NCBI GenBank assembly: GCA_018378775.1 | Contig: JAGZWV010000034.1 | Location: 1-20,954, forward strand | Direction of reading: 5' to 3' | DNA length: 20,954 nt | From: Collinsella sp. | Lineage (GTDB): Bacteria > Actinomycetota > Coriobacteriia > Coriobacteriales > Coriobacteriaceae | Shown: in pieces, positions 14,177 to 20,954 of the stretch | Numbering within the stretch: position 1 is the first letter of the stretch | How the letters are laid out: each line of letters opens with the position of its first letter | Made by a program: the position numbers and the translations under genes | Notes under the pieces: generated by a model | Seen by the model: the letters and a program-made list of their open reading frames with translations, nothing else | Database searches by the model: none | What the model was told of the DNA's origin: nothing

Positions 14177-15058
14177 TTACTGGTCGGTCGGCTTGGCGAC
14201 GCCGGACTCATCGGACCAGAGCTCGACACCCTTGTTCTTAAGGTAGTTGTCGGCGTATGCACGACGGCCGCCGGGCTTGGCGGTGAGGTCGCCCATCATG
14301 TTGGAGAAGCCGCCGTCGACCTTGATGGCGTCGCCGGTGGTAAAGTCCGAGCGCTTGGACGCCAGGAACATGACGGCGTTGGCGATATCGCTGACCTCGC
14401 CGATGCGGCGCGTGGCGATCAGGCGGCTGCGGCTCTTCTCGACCTCGGGGTCGGCATAGAAGTTGGCCGACATGGGGGTCTTGACGAAGCAGGGCTCGAC
14501 GCAGTTGGAGCGCACACCATACGGGCCCCACTCGGCGGCGAGCATCTTGGACATCATGTTGACGCCGGCCTTGGTGGAGCTGTACACGCCCGAGAACGTC
14601 TCGGGGGAGTGGCTGGCGACGGTGGAGATGTGCACCAGGCGGCCCTGGCCGGCCTTGATCATCTCGCGACCAAAGCGCTGCGAGGTGATGAAGTAACCGG
14701 TGAGATTGACGTTGAGCACCTGCTCCCAGTCGCTCAGCGGCAGGTCCTCCATGGCGGCGAAGCGCAGGATGCCGGCGGTGTTGACGAGAACGTCGACGCG
14801 GCCGAAGTCGGCGATGGTGGCGTCGACGGCGGCCTGAACCTCGGCCTCGTCGGTGGCGTTCATCTTGTAACCCTCGGCGTGGATGCCAAACTCGGCGGCG
14901 AGGTCGGCGGCAGCGGCCTTGACCTTTTCTTCGTCTAGATCGAGCAGGACGACGTTGGCGCCGTTGCGGGCGAACTCGCGGCAAATCTCGACGCCCATAC
15001 CGCCGAGTGCGCCGGTCACGGCGCAGACATCGCCCTCGAGCTTAAGCCAGTTGCTCAT
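14177..15058 (-). CDS. Short-chain dehydrogenase/reductase (SDR)
   Basis: This 293-residue classical SDR uses NAD(P)H to oxidise an alcohol or reduce a ketone. The glycine-rich cofactor loop is TGALGGMG (15-22); Asp40 at the end of beta-2 (VVLLDLD) favours NAD over NADP. NTAG (93-96) replaces the usual NNAG. The catalytic set is N118, S145, Y159 and K163 (YSSTK). A C-terminal extension of about 35 residues (YADNYLKNKGVELWSDESG) follows the normal end at DGGFSN, giving a length above the usual 250. It is the promoter-proximal gene of the operon with the MFS carrier and Gfo/Idh oxidoreductase, and divergent from a LysR-type gene that probably regulated it. The substrate is unknown; sugar alcohols or sugar acids are likely from context. 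Confidence 0.92.
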   Translation of the reverse strand: MSNWLKLEGDVCAVTGALGGMGVEICREFARNGANVVLLDLDEEKVKAAAADLAAEFGIHAEGYKMNATDEAEVQAAVDATIADFGRVDVLVNTAGILRFAAMEDLPLSDWEQVLNVNLTGYFITSQRFGREMIKAGQGRLVHISTVASHSPETFSGVYSSTKAGVNMMSKMLAAEWGPYGVRSNCVEPCFVKTPMSANFYADPEVEKSRSRLIATRRIGEVSDIANAVMFLASKRSDFTTGDAIKVDGGFSNMMGDLTAKPGGRRAYADNYLKNKGVELWSDESGVAKPTDQ

Positions 15059-15084
15059 AGGAACTTCCCTTCTTGTGCCTCCCG

Positions 15085-15111
15085 GTGGGTCGCTCCCATT
15101 AACCGACCCAC
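15085..15111 (-). other. Leader hairpin of the SDR operon
   Basis: GTGGGTCG (15085-15092) and CGACCCAC (15104-15111) pair perfectly around 11 bases in the 5' leader of the SDR gene, about 27 bases upstream of its start. It might stabilise the message; no known riboswitch class is recognisable. Confidence 0.35.
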
Positions 15112-15127
15112 GTGGTTTTCGCTGGTT

Positions 15128-15156
15128 ATCGTATGCTTTGCATTTGCGCAGGTGAA
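15128..15156 (-). promoter_or_regulatory. Candidate SDR operon promoter with a LysR-type palindrome
   Basis: On the minus strand, TTCACC (15151-15156) and TACGAT (15128-15133) are 17 bases apart, each matching 4 of 6 consensus bases. The palindrome ATGC-TTT-GCAT (15133-15143) lies between them, and a further ATTGCAT is at 15156-15162, as expected for binding by a divergent LysR-type protein. A -10-like TAGAAT on the plus strand (15169-15174) may serve the regulator. Confidence 0.35.
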
Positions 15157-15290
15157 TTGCATATTTGTTAGAATGGCGTTAACCGTAGGTTTACACCGTG
15201 TGCCGCAATTTGCCTGTGCTGAGCATGTGACCTGCGAAAACGACCCCCTGCGGCACCGTGTGGCCGTACGAGCGAAAACGGAGAGATGAC

Positions 15291-16170
15291 GTGTACGATC
15301 GACGACTTGAGGCCATTTCGGCCGCCGCGGAGCTGGGAAGTTTCTCGCGCGCCGCGGCAAAGCTGCGCGTGTCGACGCCGGCGCTCGTCAAGCAGGTATC
15401 GGGGTTCGAGGCTGAGTTCGGCATTACGCTGTTCGAGCGTTCGCATTCGGGCGTCAAGGTGACGCCGGCGGGGGCGTTGCTGGTCGACGATGCACGCTCG
15501 ATCATGCGCCAGTCCGAGGATGCCCTGCGCCGTGCCCGACGCGCAGCGGGCGATGGCGGCGCGGTGCGCCTGGGCGTATCGATGATGTGCCCAGGCCGTC
15601 AGACGCTTTCGATGTGGACGGGCGTGCACGAGTTGGAGCCGTCGTTGCGCTTTGAGATCGTGCCGGTGAGCGACCTGTACGACGAGCGCGAGACCGTTAT
15701 GCGCAGCTTGGGCCGCGAGGTCGATGTGGTGCAGTCGAGCTTTTCGACCCCGCGCTGGGGCGATGCGTGCCAAAAGCTCCTCATCGTCAACGTGCCGTTT
15801 TATATCGATGTGCCGCGCACGAGCTCACTTGCGCGCAAGAGCCGCATTACGGTCGCCGATCTGGAGGGCATGCGTCTGCGCGTGCTCCGCCACGGCAACG
15901 ACGCCATGGACAGTCTGCGCATCGACCTTTTGGCCGACGGCGGCGTGGACGTGATCGACGTGGACAGCTTCGACTTCGCACTCTTTAACGATGCCGAGGA
16001 AAAAGGGCGACGCGGTACTCACCTGCGGCGCGTGGTCGGGCGTGCATCCGGCCTTTGTGGGCGTGCCGTTCCTGTGCGGCCGCGAGGTGCCGGTCTATCT
16101 GCACTACCCGCTCGAGCCCACCCTCCAAGTACAAAAATTCGTCAACGCCATGGCCCAACTCCTCAAGTAG
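15291..16170 (+). pseudogene. LysR-family regulator, frameshifted near the C-terminus
   Basis: The GTG at 15291, preceded by GGAGAG, opens a LysR-type protein. An N-terminal HTH (about 2-60) contains RRLEAISAAAELGSFSRAAA and STPALVKQVSGFEAEFGITL, then FERSHSGVKVTPAG. A substrate-binding domain of the periplasmic-protein fold follows. The frame stays LysR-like to NDAEEKG, then leaves it at the AAAAAGGG run (16000-16007). One base fewer there restores GDAVLTCGAWSGVHPAFVGV and 34 more plausible residues to the TAG at 16168-16170, for a protein of 292 residues, normal for the family. It is divergent from the SDR operon, its likely target. As written, the protein loses its last 54 residues and gains a long unrelated tail. 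A one-base sequencing or assembly error in the homopolymer is a real alternative. Confidence 0.85.
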
Positions 16171-16175
16171 CTAAT

Positions 16176-16210
16176 TTGTGTGACAAAGGGACAGTCCCTT
16201 TGTTACACAA
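16176..16210. repeat. Palindromic repeat with ACAAAGGGACaGTCCCTTTGT core
   Basis: Seventeen-base arms (16176-16192 and 16194-16210) around a single central A pair with one mismatch, just after the lysR stop. It shares the GACAAAGGG...CCCTTTGT core with the repeat at 12815-12845, so at least two family members are in the window. Confidence 0.75.
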
Positions 16211-16212
16211 AA

Positions 16213-16246
16213 CGAGGCCCTGGCCAAACGGCCAGGGCCTCGCAAA
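16213..16246. terminator. Bidirectional terminator between lysR-type gene and ABC operon
   Basis: CGAGGCCCTGGCC (16213-16225) pairs perfectly with 16230-16242 around AAAC. The plus strand continues CAAACTTTTATT and the minus strand continues TTTTGTG, so each direction has a short T-run. It lies between two convergent transcription units. Confidence 0.8.
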
Positions 16247-16277
16247 CTTTTATTCCGTTTTAAATGACGGGCTGATC

Positions 16278-16394
16278 GCGCGCAGGAGGGCGCCCCGGGG
16301 GCGGCGGGGTATTTCCTCCGCGCGCAGTTTCGCAGCGAAGCGAGAATGTTTGAGCACGGAGGTTACACCCCGGCCCGCCTGGGAGACCTCCGTG
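16278..16394. repeat. Two tandem GC-rich inverted repeats downstream of the ABC operon
   Basis: GCGCGC-A-GGAGG (16278-16289) pairs with CCTCCGCGCGC (16315-16325). CACGGAGGT (16355-16363) pairs with ACCTCCGTG (16386-16394). Between them is a TTCGC/GCGAA motif near 16329-16338. None has a T-run, so termination probably relies on the stem at 16213-16242. They look like a structured intergenic repeat. Confidence 0.45.
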
Positions 16395-16406
16395 GAACAA
16401 ACCTAC

Positions 16407-18326
16407 CTACTCGAGCTCAAACGCTCCGGTATAGAGCTGATAGTAGTATCCGCGCTTGGCGATCAGCTCGTCGTGGTTGCCGCGCTCGATGATGCGGCCG
16501 TGGTCCAGGCAGATGATCGCGTCGGAGTTGCGCACGGTGCTCAGGCGGTGTGCGATGACAAACGTCGTGCGGCCCTCCATGAGCTTGTCCATGCCCGCCT
16601 GCACGATTGCCTCGGTGCGGGAGTCGATGGAGCTCGTGGCCTCGTCCAGAATCATCGCCGGCGGATCGGCGACGGCGGCGCGCGCGATCGAGATCAGCTG
16701 GCGCTGGCCCTGCGACAGCTGCGCGCCGTTGCCGGTGAGCATGGTGTCGTAGCCGTCGGGCAGGCGGGTGATAAAGTCGTCCGCTCCCGCGAGCTTGGCC
16801 GCCTTGATGCACTCCTCGTCGGTGGCGTCCAGGTTGCCGTAGCGGATGTTGTCCATCACGGTGCCGGTGAACAGGTTCACGTCCTGCAGCACCACGCCCA
16901 GCGAGCGACGCAGGTCGGACTTGCGAATCTTGTTGACGTTGATGCCGTCGTAGCGGATCTTGCCGTCGGCAATGTCGTAGAAGCGGTTGATGAGGTTGGT
17001 GATGGTCGTCTTACCGGCACCGGTGGCACCGACAAACGCGACCTTCTGGCCCGGCTTGGCGTACACAGACACGCCGTGCAGCACCTCGTGGTCGGGCGTG
17101 TAGCCAAAGTCCACGTTATCCATGACCAGGTCACCACGCAGCGGCACGTACTCGATCTCGCCGGTCGCGCGGTGCGGGTGCTTCCAGGCCCACATGCCGG
17201 TGCGGTGGTCGGCCTCCTCGAGCTGCCAGGTGTCGGGATTCACCTGTGCGTTGACAAGCGTCACGTAGCCCTCGTCGGCCTCGGGCTCCTCGTCGAGTAG
17301 CTCAAAGATACGCTCGGCGCCGGCAAGGCCCATGACCACGGCGTTGATCTGCTGCGAGATCTGGCCGATCTGGCCGCAGAACTGCTTGGTCATGTTGAGG
17401 AAAGGCACCACGACGGCGATGGAGAGCGCCATGCCCGAGAGGCTCAGGTTGGGCACGCCCAGCGCCAGGAAGATGCCGCCGGTCAGCGCGACCAGCACGT
17501 AGAGCAAGTCGCCCAGGTTCCCGAGGATCGGCATGAGGATGTTGGCGTACATGTTGGCCTTCTGCGAGACCTCGAAGAGCTTCTCGTTGCGCTCGTCAAA
17601 ATCGGCCTCGGCGGCGGACTCGTGACAGAACGCCTTGACGACTTTCTGGCCGTTCATGACTTCCTCGATATGGCCCTCGACCACGCCGAGCTCGGTCTGC
17701 TGCGCGATAAAGAAGCGCGCGGAGTTGGAGCCGAGCAGCTTGGTCATAAAGGTCATAAAGGCGACGCCGGCAATGATGACCAGGCACATCCACATGCTGT
17801 AGTACAGCATGATGAAGAACACGGTGACGATGACGATGATCGTCATGAGCAGGTTGGGCAGCGACTGGCTGATCATCTGGCGCAGTGTGTCGATGTCGTT
17901 GGTGTAGTGGCTCATGATGTCGCCGCGCTGGTGCGTGTCGAAGTAGCGGATCGGCAGGTCCTGCATGCGGTTGAACATCTTCTCGCGCAGCTTCTCGAGC
18001 GAGCCCTGCGTGATGACGGCCATGGCGCGGTTCCAGAAAAGCGAGGAGGCGACGCCTACGGCGTAGATGCAGCCGAGGGTGGTCACGAGCTTCAGAATCT
18101 TGGGCTGCGCGGCCGTCCAGTCGCCCGACTGCCACGATTCGCTAATGACCTGCAGCGCGCTCTGGAGAAACGTCGCGCCGATGGAGTTGATGATGGCGCA
18201 GAGCACAACGCCGGCGACGACGAGGGGCAAAAGCACGGGGTAGAAGCCAAAGAGCATCTTGATCAGGCGCGTCATGGTGCCGCCCTTGCGGTTGCGCGCG
18301 CGCTCGGCGGTAGCTGCCTTACTCAT
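16407..18326 (-). CDS. ABC exporter half-transporter carrying the consensus ATP-site residues
   Basis: This 639-residue protein has six membrane helices (about 30-330, ABC type-1 exporter fold) fused to a nucleotide-binding domain (about 400-639). Walker A is GATGAGKTT (433-441), the signature is a variant LSQGQ (537-541), Walker B ends MILDE with catalytic Glu562, and the switch histidine is H593 (VIAHRLS). A 50-residue insert (349-398, with WAWKHPH) joins the two domains. The intact Glu and His with the altered signature make it the TM288/LmrD-like partner of a heterodimeric exporter with the upstream gene, giving one consensus and one degenerate ATP site. The ATG at 18326 follows AAGGAGG, and the gene overlaps its neighbour by 8 bp (ATGAGTAA). 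Likely a multidrug or lipid/peptide exporter; the substrate is not known. Confidence 0.93.
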   Translation of the reverse strand: MSKAATAERARNRKGGTMTRLIKMLFGFYPVLLPLVVAGVVLCAIINSIGATFLQSALQVISESWQSGDWTAAQPKILKLVTTLGCIYAVGVASSLFWNRAMAVITQGSLEKLREKMFNRMQDLPIRYFDTHQRGDIMSHYTNDIDTLRQMISQSLPNLLMTIIVIVTVFFIMLYYSMWMCLVIIAGVAFMTFMTKLLGSNSARFFIAQQTELGVVEGHIEEVMNGQKVVKAFCHESAAEADFDERNEKLFEVSQKANMYANILMPILGNLGDLLYVLVALTGGIFLALGVPNLSLSGMALSIAVVVPFLNMTKQFCGQIGQISQQINAVVMGLAGAERIFELLDEEPEADEGYVTLVNAQVNPDTWQLEEADHRTGMWAWKHPHRATGEIEYVPLRGDLVMDNVDFGYTPDHEVLHGVSVYAKPGQKVAFVGATGAGKTTITNLINRFYDIADGKIRYDGINVNKIRKSDLRRSLGVVLQDVNLFTGTVMDNIRYGNLDATDEECIKAAKLAGADDFITRLPDGYDTMLTGNGAQLSQGQRQLISIARAAVADPPAMILDEATSSIDSRTEAIVQAGMDKLMEGRTTFVIAHRLSTVRNSDAIICLDHGRIIERGNHDELIAKRGYYYQLYTGAFELE

Positions 18327-20142
18327 GTGCCTCGCCTCCTTCCTGGGTCTGAGCTTGCGGCGCGGATGCCTCGGTGTTGGCTGCGACGGTCTCGGCCGCC
18401 TCCTCGCCCTCGGCACTCATCTTGTTTTGCGAGGTAAAGGTCTCGCGGTAGATCTCGCTCGTCTTGAGCAGCTCGTCATGGTTGCCGATGTCCTTGATGC
18501 GGCCACCCTCCATGACGATGATGCGGTCAGCATCCTGCACGGAGCTAATACGCTGGGCGATGATGAGTTTGGTCGTGTTGGGCAGGTAGCTCGCCAGGCC
18601 CTCGCGGATCTTGGCGTCGGTCTTGGTGTCGACGGCGCTCGTGGAGTCGTCCAGGATCAGAATCTTGGGGCGACGCAGCAGGGCGCGCGCGATGCACAGG
18701 CGCTGCTTCTGGCCGCCGGAGACGTTGGAGCCGCCCTGCTCAATCCAGGTGTCGTAGCCCTTGGGGAAGCCGTCGACGAACTCGTCGGCGCAGGCCAGAT
18801 GTGCGGCCTCGCGGACTTCCTCGTCGGTGGCGTTCGGGTCGCCCCAGCGCAGGTTCTCGGCGATGGTGCCGCTAAACAGCACGTTTTTCTGCAGGACCAT
18901 GGCTACCTGGTGGCGCAGCGCGTCCAGGTCGTAGTCGCGCACGTCTACGCCGCCGACGCGCACGGTGCCCTCGGTGACATCGTACAGGCGGGCGATCAGG
19001 TTCACGAGCGTCGACTTGGCCGAGCCGGTGCCACCGATAATGCCGATGGTCTCGCCGCTCTTAATATGCAGGTCGATATCGTCGAGCGCCTGGCGGCGGG
19101 CATGCTCGGAATACTTAAAGCTCACGTGATCGAAGTCGATGGAGCCGTCGGCAACCTCGTGCACGGGCTCGGTCGGGTTGGCGATCGTGGGCTCGGCGGC
19201 CAGCACCTCGGTAATGCGGTGCGCCGACTCGTCTGCCATGGTTACCATGACAAAGATCATCGACAGCTGCATTAGGCTCATCAGAATCTGGAAGCCGTAG
19301 GTAAAGATGGAGGAGAGCTGGCCCACGTCGAACAGGGTGCCCTGGCTCGTGATGATGAGCTTGGAGCCCAGGTAGATGATGACGACGAACGCGCCGTTGA
19401 CGCAGATGTTCATCATGGGGTTGTTAAAGGCAAGGAGCTTCTCGGCGCGGGTGAAGTCCATCTGGACGTCGCGCGCAGCGGTCGCGAACTTCTCCTTCTC
19501 AAAGTCTTCGCGCACATAGCTCTTGACCACGCGCATGCCGGTGACGTTTTCCTCGACGGATTCGTTGAGGGCGTCGTACTTGTGGAACACGCGGGCAAAG
19601 ATCGGACGTACCTTGTAGATGATAAAGAACAGGCCAAAGCCCAGCAGTGGGATGATGACCAGGTAGACAAACGAGACGCTGCCGCCCATGGCGTAGGCCA
19701 TGGTAAAGGCGAAGATCAGCACCAGCGGCGAGCGCACGGCGATGCGAATGAGCATCATAAAGGCCTGCTGCACGTTGTTGATGTCGGTGGTGAGGCGGGT
19801 GACGAGCGAGGAGCTCGAGAACTCGTCGATGTTGGCGAAGCTGAACGTCTGGATCTTGTAGAACAGGTCGTGACGCAGGTTCTTGGCAAAGCCGCAGCTG
19901 GCATGGCTGCAGGTGATGCCCGCGGCGGCGCCAAAGGCGAGTGACGTCAGCGCGATGAGTACGAGAAGGCCGGCGGTGGGCAGCATCTCGGTAACGGCGG
20001 TGCCGTCCTTGATGGCGTCGATCATGTCGGCGGTGATAAACGGGATCATCATCTGGCAGATTACCTCGCCAAGCACCAACAGCGGCGTGGCGATCGTGAC
20101 CTTCATGTAATCGCGGATGCTGCCCATAAGGGTTTTAATCAT
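18319..20142 (-). CDS. ABC exporter half-transporter with degenerate ATP-site residues
   Basis: This 607-residue protein has a six-helix exporter membrane domain (about 10-310) and a nucleotide-binding domain (about 333-570), then an acidic Ala/Glu-rich tail (575-607). Walker A is GGTGSAKST (370-378) and the signature is the good VSGGQ (474-478). The catalytic Glu after Walker B is Asp499 (ILILDDSTS), and the switch His is Gln530 (IIAQRIS). This Asp/Gln pair marks the degenerate subunit of TM287/288-type and LmrCD-type heterodimers. Its VSGGQ completes the active site of the downstream partner. It begins within the last codons of the MarR gene (8-bp overlap, ATGATTAA) and ends 8 bp inside the next gene, so translation is coupled. 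It is probably induced when MarR releases the promoter. Confidence 0.93.
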   Translation of the reverse strand: MIKTLMGSIRDYMKVTIATPLLVLGEVICQMMIPFITADMIDAIKDGTAVTEMLPTAGLLVLIALTSLAFGAAAGITCSHASCGFAKNLRHDLFYKIQTFSFANIDEFSSSSLVTRLTTDINNVQQAFMMLIRIAVRSPLVLIFAFTMAYAMGGSVSFVYLVIIPLLGFGLFFIIYKVRPIFARVFHKYDALNESVEENVTGMRVVKSYVREDFEKEKFATAARDVQMDFTRAEKLLAFNNPMMNICVNGAFVVIIYLGSKLIITSQGTLFDVGQLSSIFTYGFQILMSLMQLSMIFVMVTMADESAHRITEVLAAEPTIANPTEPVHEVADGSIDFDHVSFKYSEHARRQALDDIDLHIKSGETIGIIGGTGSAKSTLVNLIARLYDVTEGTVRVGGVDVRDYDLDALRHQVAMVLQKNVLFSGTIAENLRWGDPNATDEEVREAAHLACADEFVDGFPKGYDTWIEQGGSNVSGGQKQRLCIARALLRRPKILILDDSTSAVDTKTDAKIREGLASYLPNTTKLIIAQRISSVQDADRIIVMEGGRIKDIGNHDELLKTSEIYRETFTSQNKMSAEGEEAAETVAANTEASAPQAQTQEGGEAHE

Positions 20143-20641
20143 CCAGTTCCTCCCAGGTTACGCGGATTTTCTCGAGCATCTCGGCGAGCTGTTCGCGCTC
20201 GTCGTGGGTGAGCGCGCTAAAGGCCTGTTCCCTAAAGCGGATGCGCGAGGCTTGGTCGATGCGGGCCTTCTCCCAGCCGATCTCGGTTAGGCGAATGGTG
20301 AGCTGCCGGCGATCTTTTGGATTGCGGCTGCGCTCGATGATGCCGGCGCACTCGAGCTTGGACAAGATTTCGGAAAGCGACCCCGGCTTGAGGTCGAAGT
20401 GCATGCCGAGTTCCTGCTGCGACATCTCGCCGTTTTCCTGCTTGGCAAGCAGGCAGACGATGGGCGCCTTGCCGGACACGCCGCCGCCGTGAAAGTGCAT
20501 GTAGTGGCCGCAAAAGCCTAGGCCGCTCAGGATGCGCTTGGCGAGCTTGTCTTCGCCGTTAACTGCTTCGGGCACGTCTGCCGGTTGCGACGGGTCGCCG
20601 CCGGGCTCGTGCGGACGAAGGTTAAGGGGTTCATCGTGCAT
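20135..20641 (-). CDS. MarR-family transcriptional regulator of the ABC exporter operon
   Basis: This 168-residue protein has a winged HTH of the MarR class at about 57-120 (MSQQELGMHFDLKPGSLSEI and LSKLECAGIIERS, then the wing NPKDRRQLTIRLTEIG), followed by a helical dimerisation segment to the end. The D-x-R-x-L wing pattern is typical. An N-terminal extension of about 30 residues (rich in Pro, Glu and Asp) is longer than usual. It is first in the operon with two ABC half-transporters, which it probably represses together with itself until a ligand binds. GAGAGGAG lies about 12 bases before the ATG, a somewhat long spacing, but no better in-frame start is seen. Confidence 0.92.
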   Translation of the reverse strand: MHDEPLNLRPHEPGGDPSQPADVPEAVNGEDKLAKRILSGLGFCGHYMHFHGGGVSGKAPIVCLLAKQENGEMSQQELGMHFDLKPGSLSEILSKLECAGIIERSRNPKDRRQLTIRLTEIGWEKARIDQASRIRFREQAFSALTHDEREQLAEMLEKIRVTWEELDD

Positions 20642-20662
20642 GAATTCGTATCGCTCCTCTCT

Positions 20663-20725
20663 TTAGTTAGGTAGTTGAATTGTTTTGTGCCTAACTAATC
20701 TAGGAGTGGCCGACAGGAATGTCAA
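20663..20725 (-). promoter_or_regulatory. Promoter and MarR-type operator of the exporter operon
   Basis: On the minus strand, a perfect -35 TTGACA (20720-20725) and a -10 TAGATT (20697-20702) are 17 bases apart. The inverted repeat TTAGTTAGG (20663-20671) / CCTAACTAA (20690-20698) overlaps the -10 and the expected start of transcription, which suits autorepression by the MarR protein encoded next. AGTTAG/CTAACT half-sites are common for this family. Confidence 0.7.
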
Positions 20726-20740
20726 GGTACCAAACTTATT

Positions 20741-20884
20741 GTTACGCGGTTTTACCAAACCGCGTAACGGCTCGACGCTGCAAACGTCCCTAAGCGGCAA
20801 TCTGGCGTTCAATCGTCGGGCATGGCCACAAGGCCTATGCCCTCCTCTTTCACGCCACCTTGCTCGCTTAGGGGCGTTTTCGCT
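20741..20884. repeat. Nested hairpins upstream of the MarR operon
   Basis: GTTACGCGGTTT-TACC-AAACCGCGTAAC (20741-20768) is a perfect 12-bp hairpin. Next, a stretch with CCCTAAGCGG (near 20789) pairs imperfectly with one holding GCTTAGGGGCGTTTTCG (near 20866-20882), and inside it GGGCATGGCC pairs with GGCCTATGCCC. No supported gene is seen in 20726-20954; a 68-codon open frame on the plus strand there looks like chance. Confidence 0.5.
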
Positions 20885-20917
20885 CATATGACCCAATCCG
20901 CTGTCAAGAGCCACAAT

Positions 20918-20953
20918 GGCCCCGCCGACCGCTTGCAATCGGTCGGCGGGGCC
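20918..20953. terminator. Terminator-like stem at the right edge
   Basis: GGCCCCGCCGACCG (20918-20931) pairs perfectly with 20940-20953 around an 8-base loop. The window ends one T later, so the T-run and direction cannot be judged; it probably ends a gene beyond the edge. Confidence 0.65.
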
Positions 20954-20954
20954 T

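Noticed and set aside
11600..14938. A 1112-codon open frame on the plus strand
   Set aside because: It is rich in Gly, Asp, Val and His with no domain pattern and lies antisense to three clear genes; GC-rich codon bias on the opposite strand explains it.
16000..16007. Programmed ribosomal frameshift in lysR
   Set aside because: Restoring the frame needs a +1 shift, and the run does not match a standard -1 slippery heptamer with a downstream structure; mutation or sequencing error is simpler.
15258..17300. A 680-codon plus-strand frame beginning as LysR and running into the ABC gene antisense
   Set aside because: Only the part up to about 16004 is LysR-like; the rest is the result of the frameshift reading through a terminator and the complement of the ABC gene, not a real fusion.
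20685..20891. A 68-codon plus-strand open frame upstream of the MarR gene
   Set aside because: It overlaps the promoter and hairpins, has no ribosome binding site and no recognisable motif.
1..20954. CRISPR array, tRNA, rRNA or defence system
   Set aside because: No regularly spaced direct repeats, cloverleaf, rRNA segment or defence-gene signature was seen on either strand.

Overview
The window looks like a chromosomal segment of a high-GC, anaerobic gut actinobacterium of the Coriobacteriia, most likely Collinsella or a close relative. This is inferred from the GC-rich coding bias, the gene repertoire (ascorbate-type PTS, many sugar dehydrogenases and exporters) and the abundance of palindromic intergenic repeats. 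I cannot confirm the taxon without a search. I see no CRISPR array, tRNA, rRNA, prophage or defence island.

Layout, left to right. (1) 1-97: the last codons and right end of an IS3-family insertion sequence, abutting the 3' end of rlmKL. (2) 134-2692 (-): the fused 23S rRNA methyltransferase RlmKL, whose N-terminal catalytic domain has lost its signature motifs. It is divergent from (3) 2768-3595 (+), a Cof-type HAD phosphatase. A hairpin terminator separates that from (4) 3641-4432 (-), a DeoR-family regulator. (5) 4792-8804 (+): a sugar-utilisation locus made of transaldolase, EIIA, EIIB and EIIC (UlaA type), a terminator, and then a second transaldolase about 80% identical to the first with its own operator-rich leader. 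(6) 8805-9185: a repeat-rich spacer with a decayed transaldolase tail and a strong terminator. (7) 9186-11333 (-): Tex. (8) 11334-11743: an inverted-repeat element and a terminator. (9) 11744-15058 (-): a three-gene operon of SDR dehydrogenase, OFA-type MFS transporter and Gfo/Idh/MocA oxidoreductase, divergent from (10) a LysR-type regulator (15291-16170, +) broken by a single-base frameshift. (11) 16407-20641 (-): an operon of MarR regulator, ABC half-transporter with a degenerate ATP site, and ABC half-transporter with a consensus site. Its genes overlap by 8 bp at both junctions, and a good promoter with an inverted-repeat operator lies upstream. (12) 20642-20954: that promoter, nested hairpins and a strong terminator stem at the window edge.

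How the genes work together. The DeoR protein probably controls uptake and phosphorylation of an unknown sugar through the EIIABC proteins, with the transaldolases interconverting the resulting sugar phosphates. The SDR/MFS/Gfo-Idh operon probably imports and oxidises a sugar, polyol or sugar acid. The MarR/ABC operon is probably a ligand-inducible heterodimeric exporter.

The best candidates for something new are the PTS locus bracketed by twin transaldolases and lacking ascorbate enzymes, the tandem operator upstream of the second transaldolase, the apparently dead N-terminal methyltransferase of RlmKL, and several distinct families of intergenic inverted repeats. None amounts to clear proof of an undescribed system.
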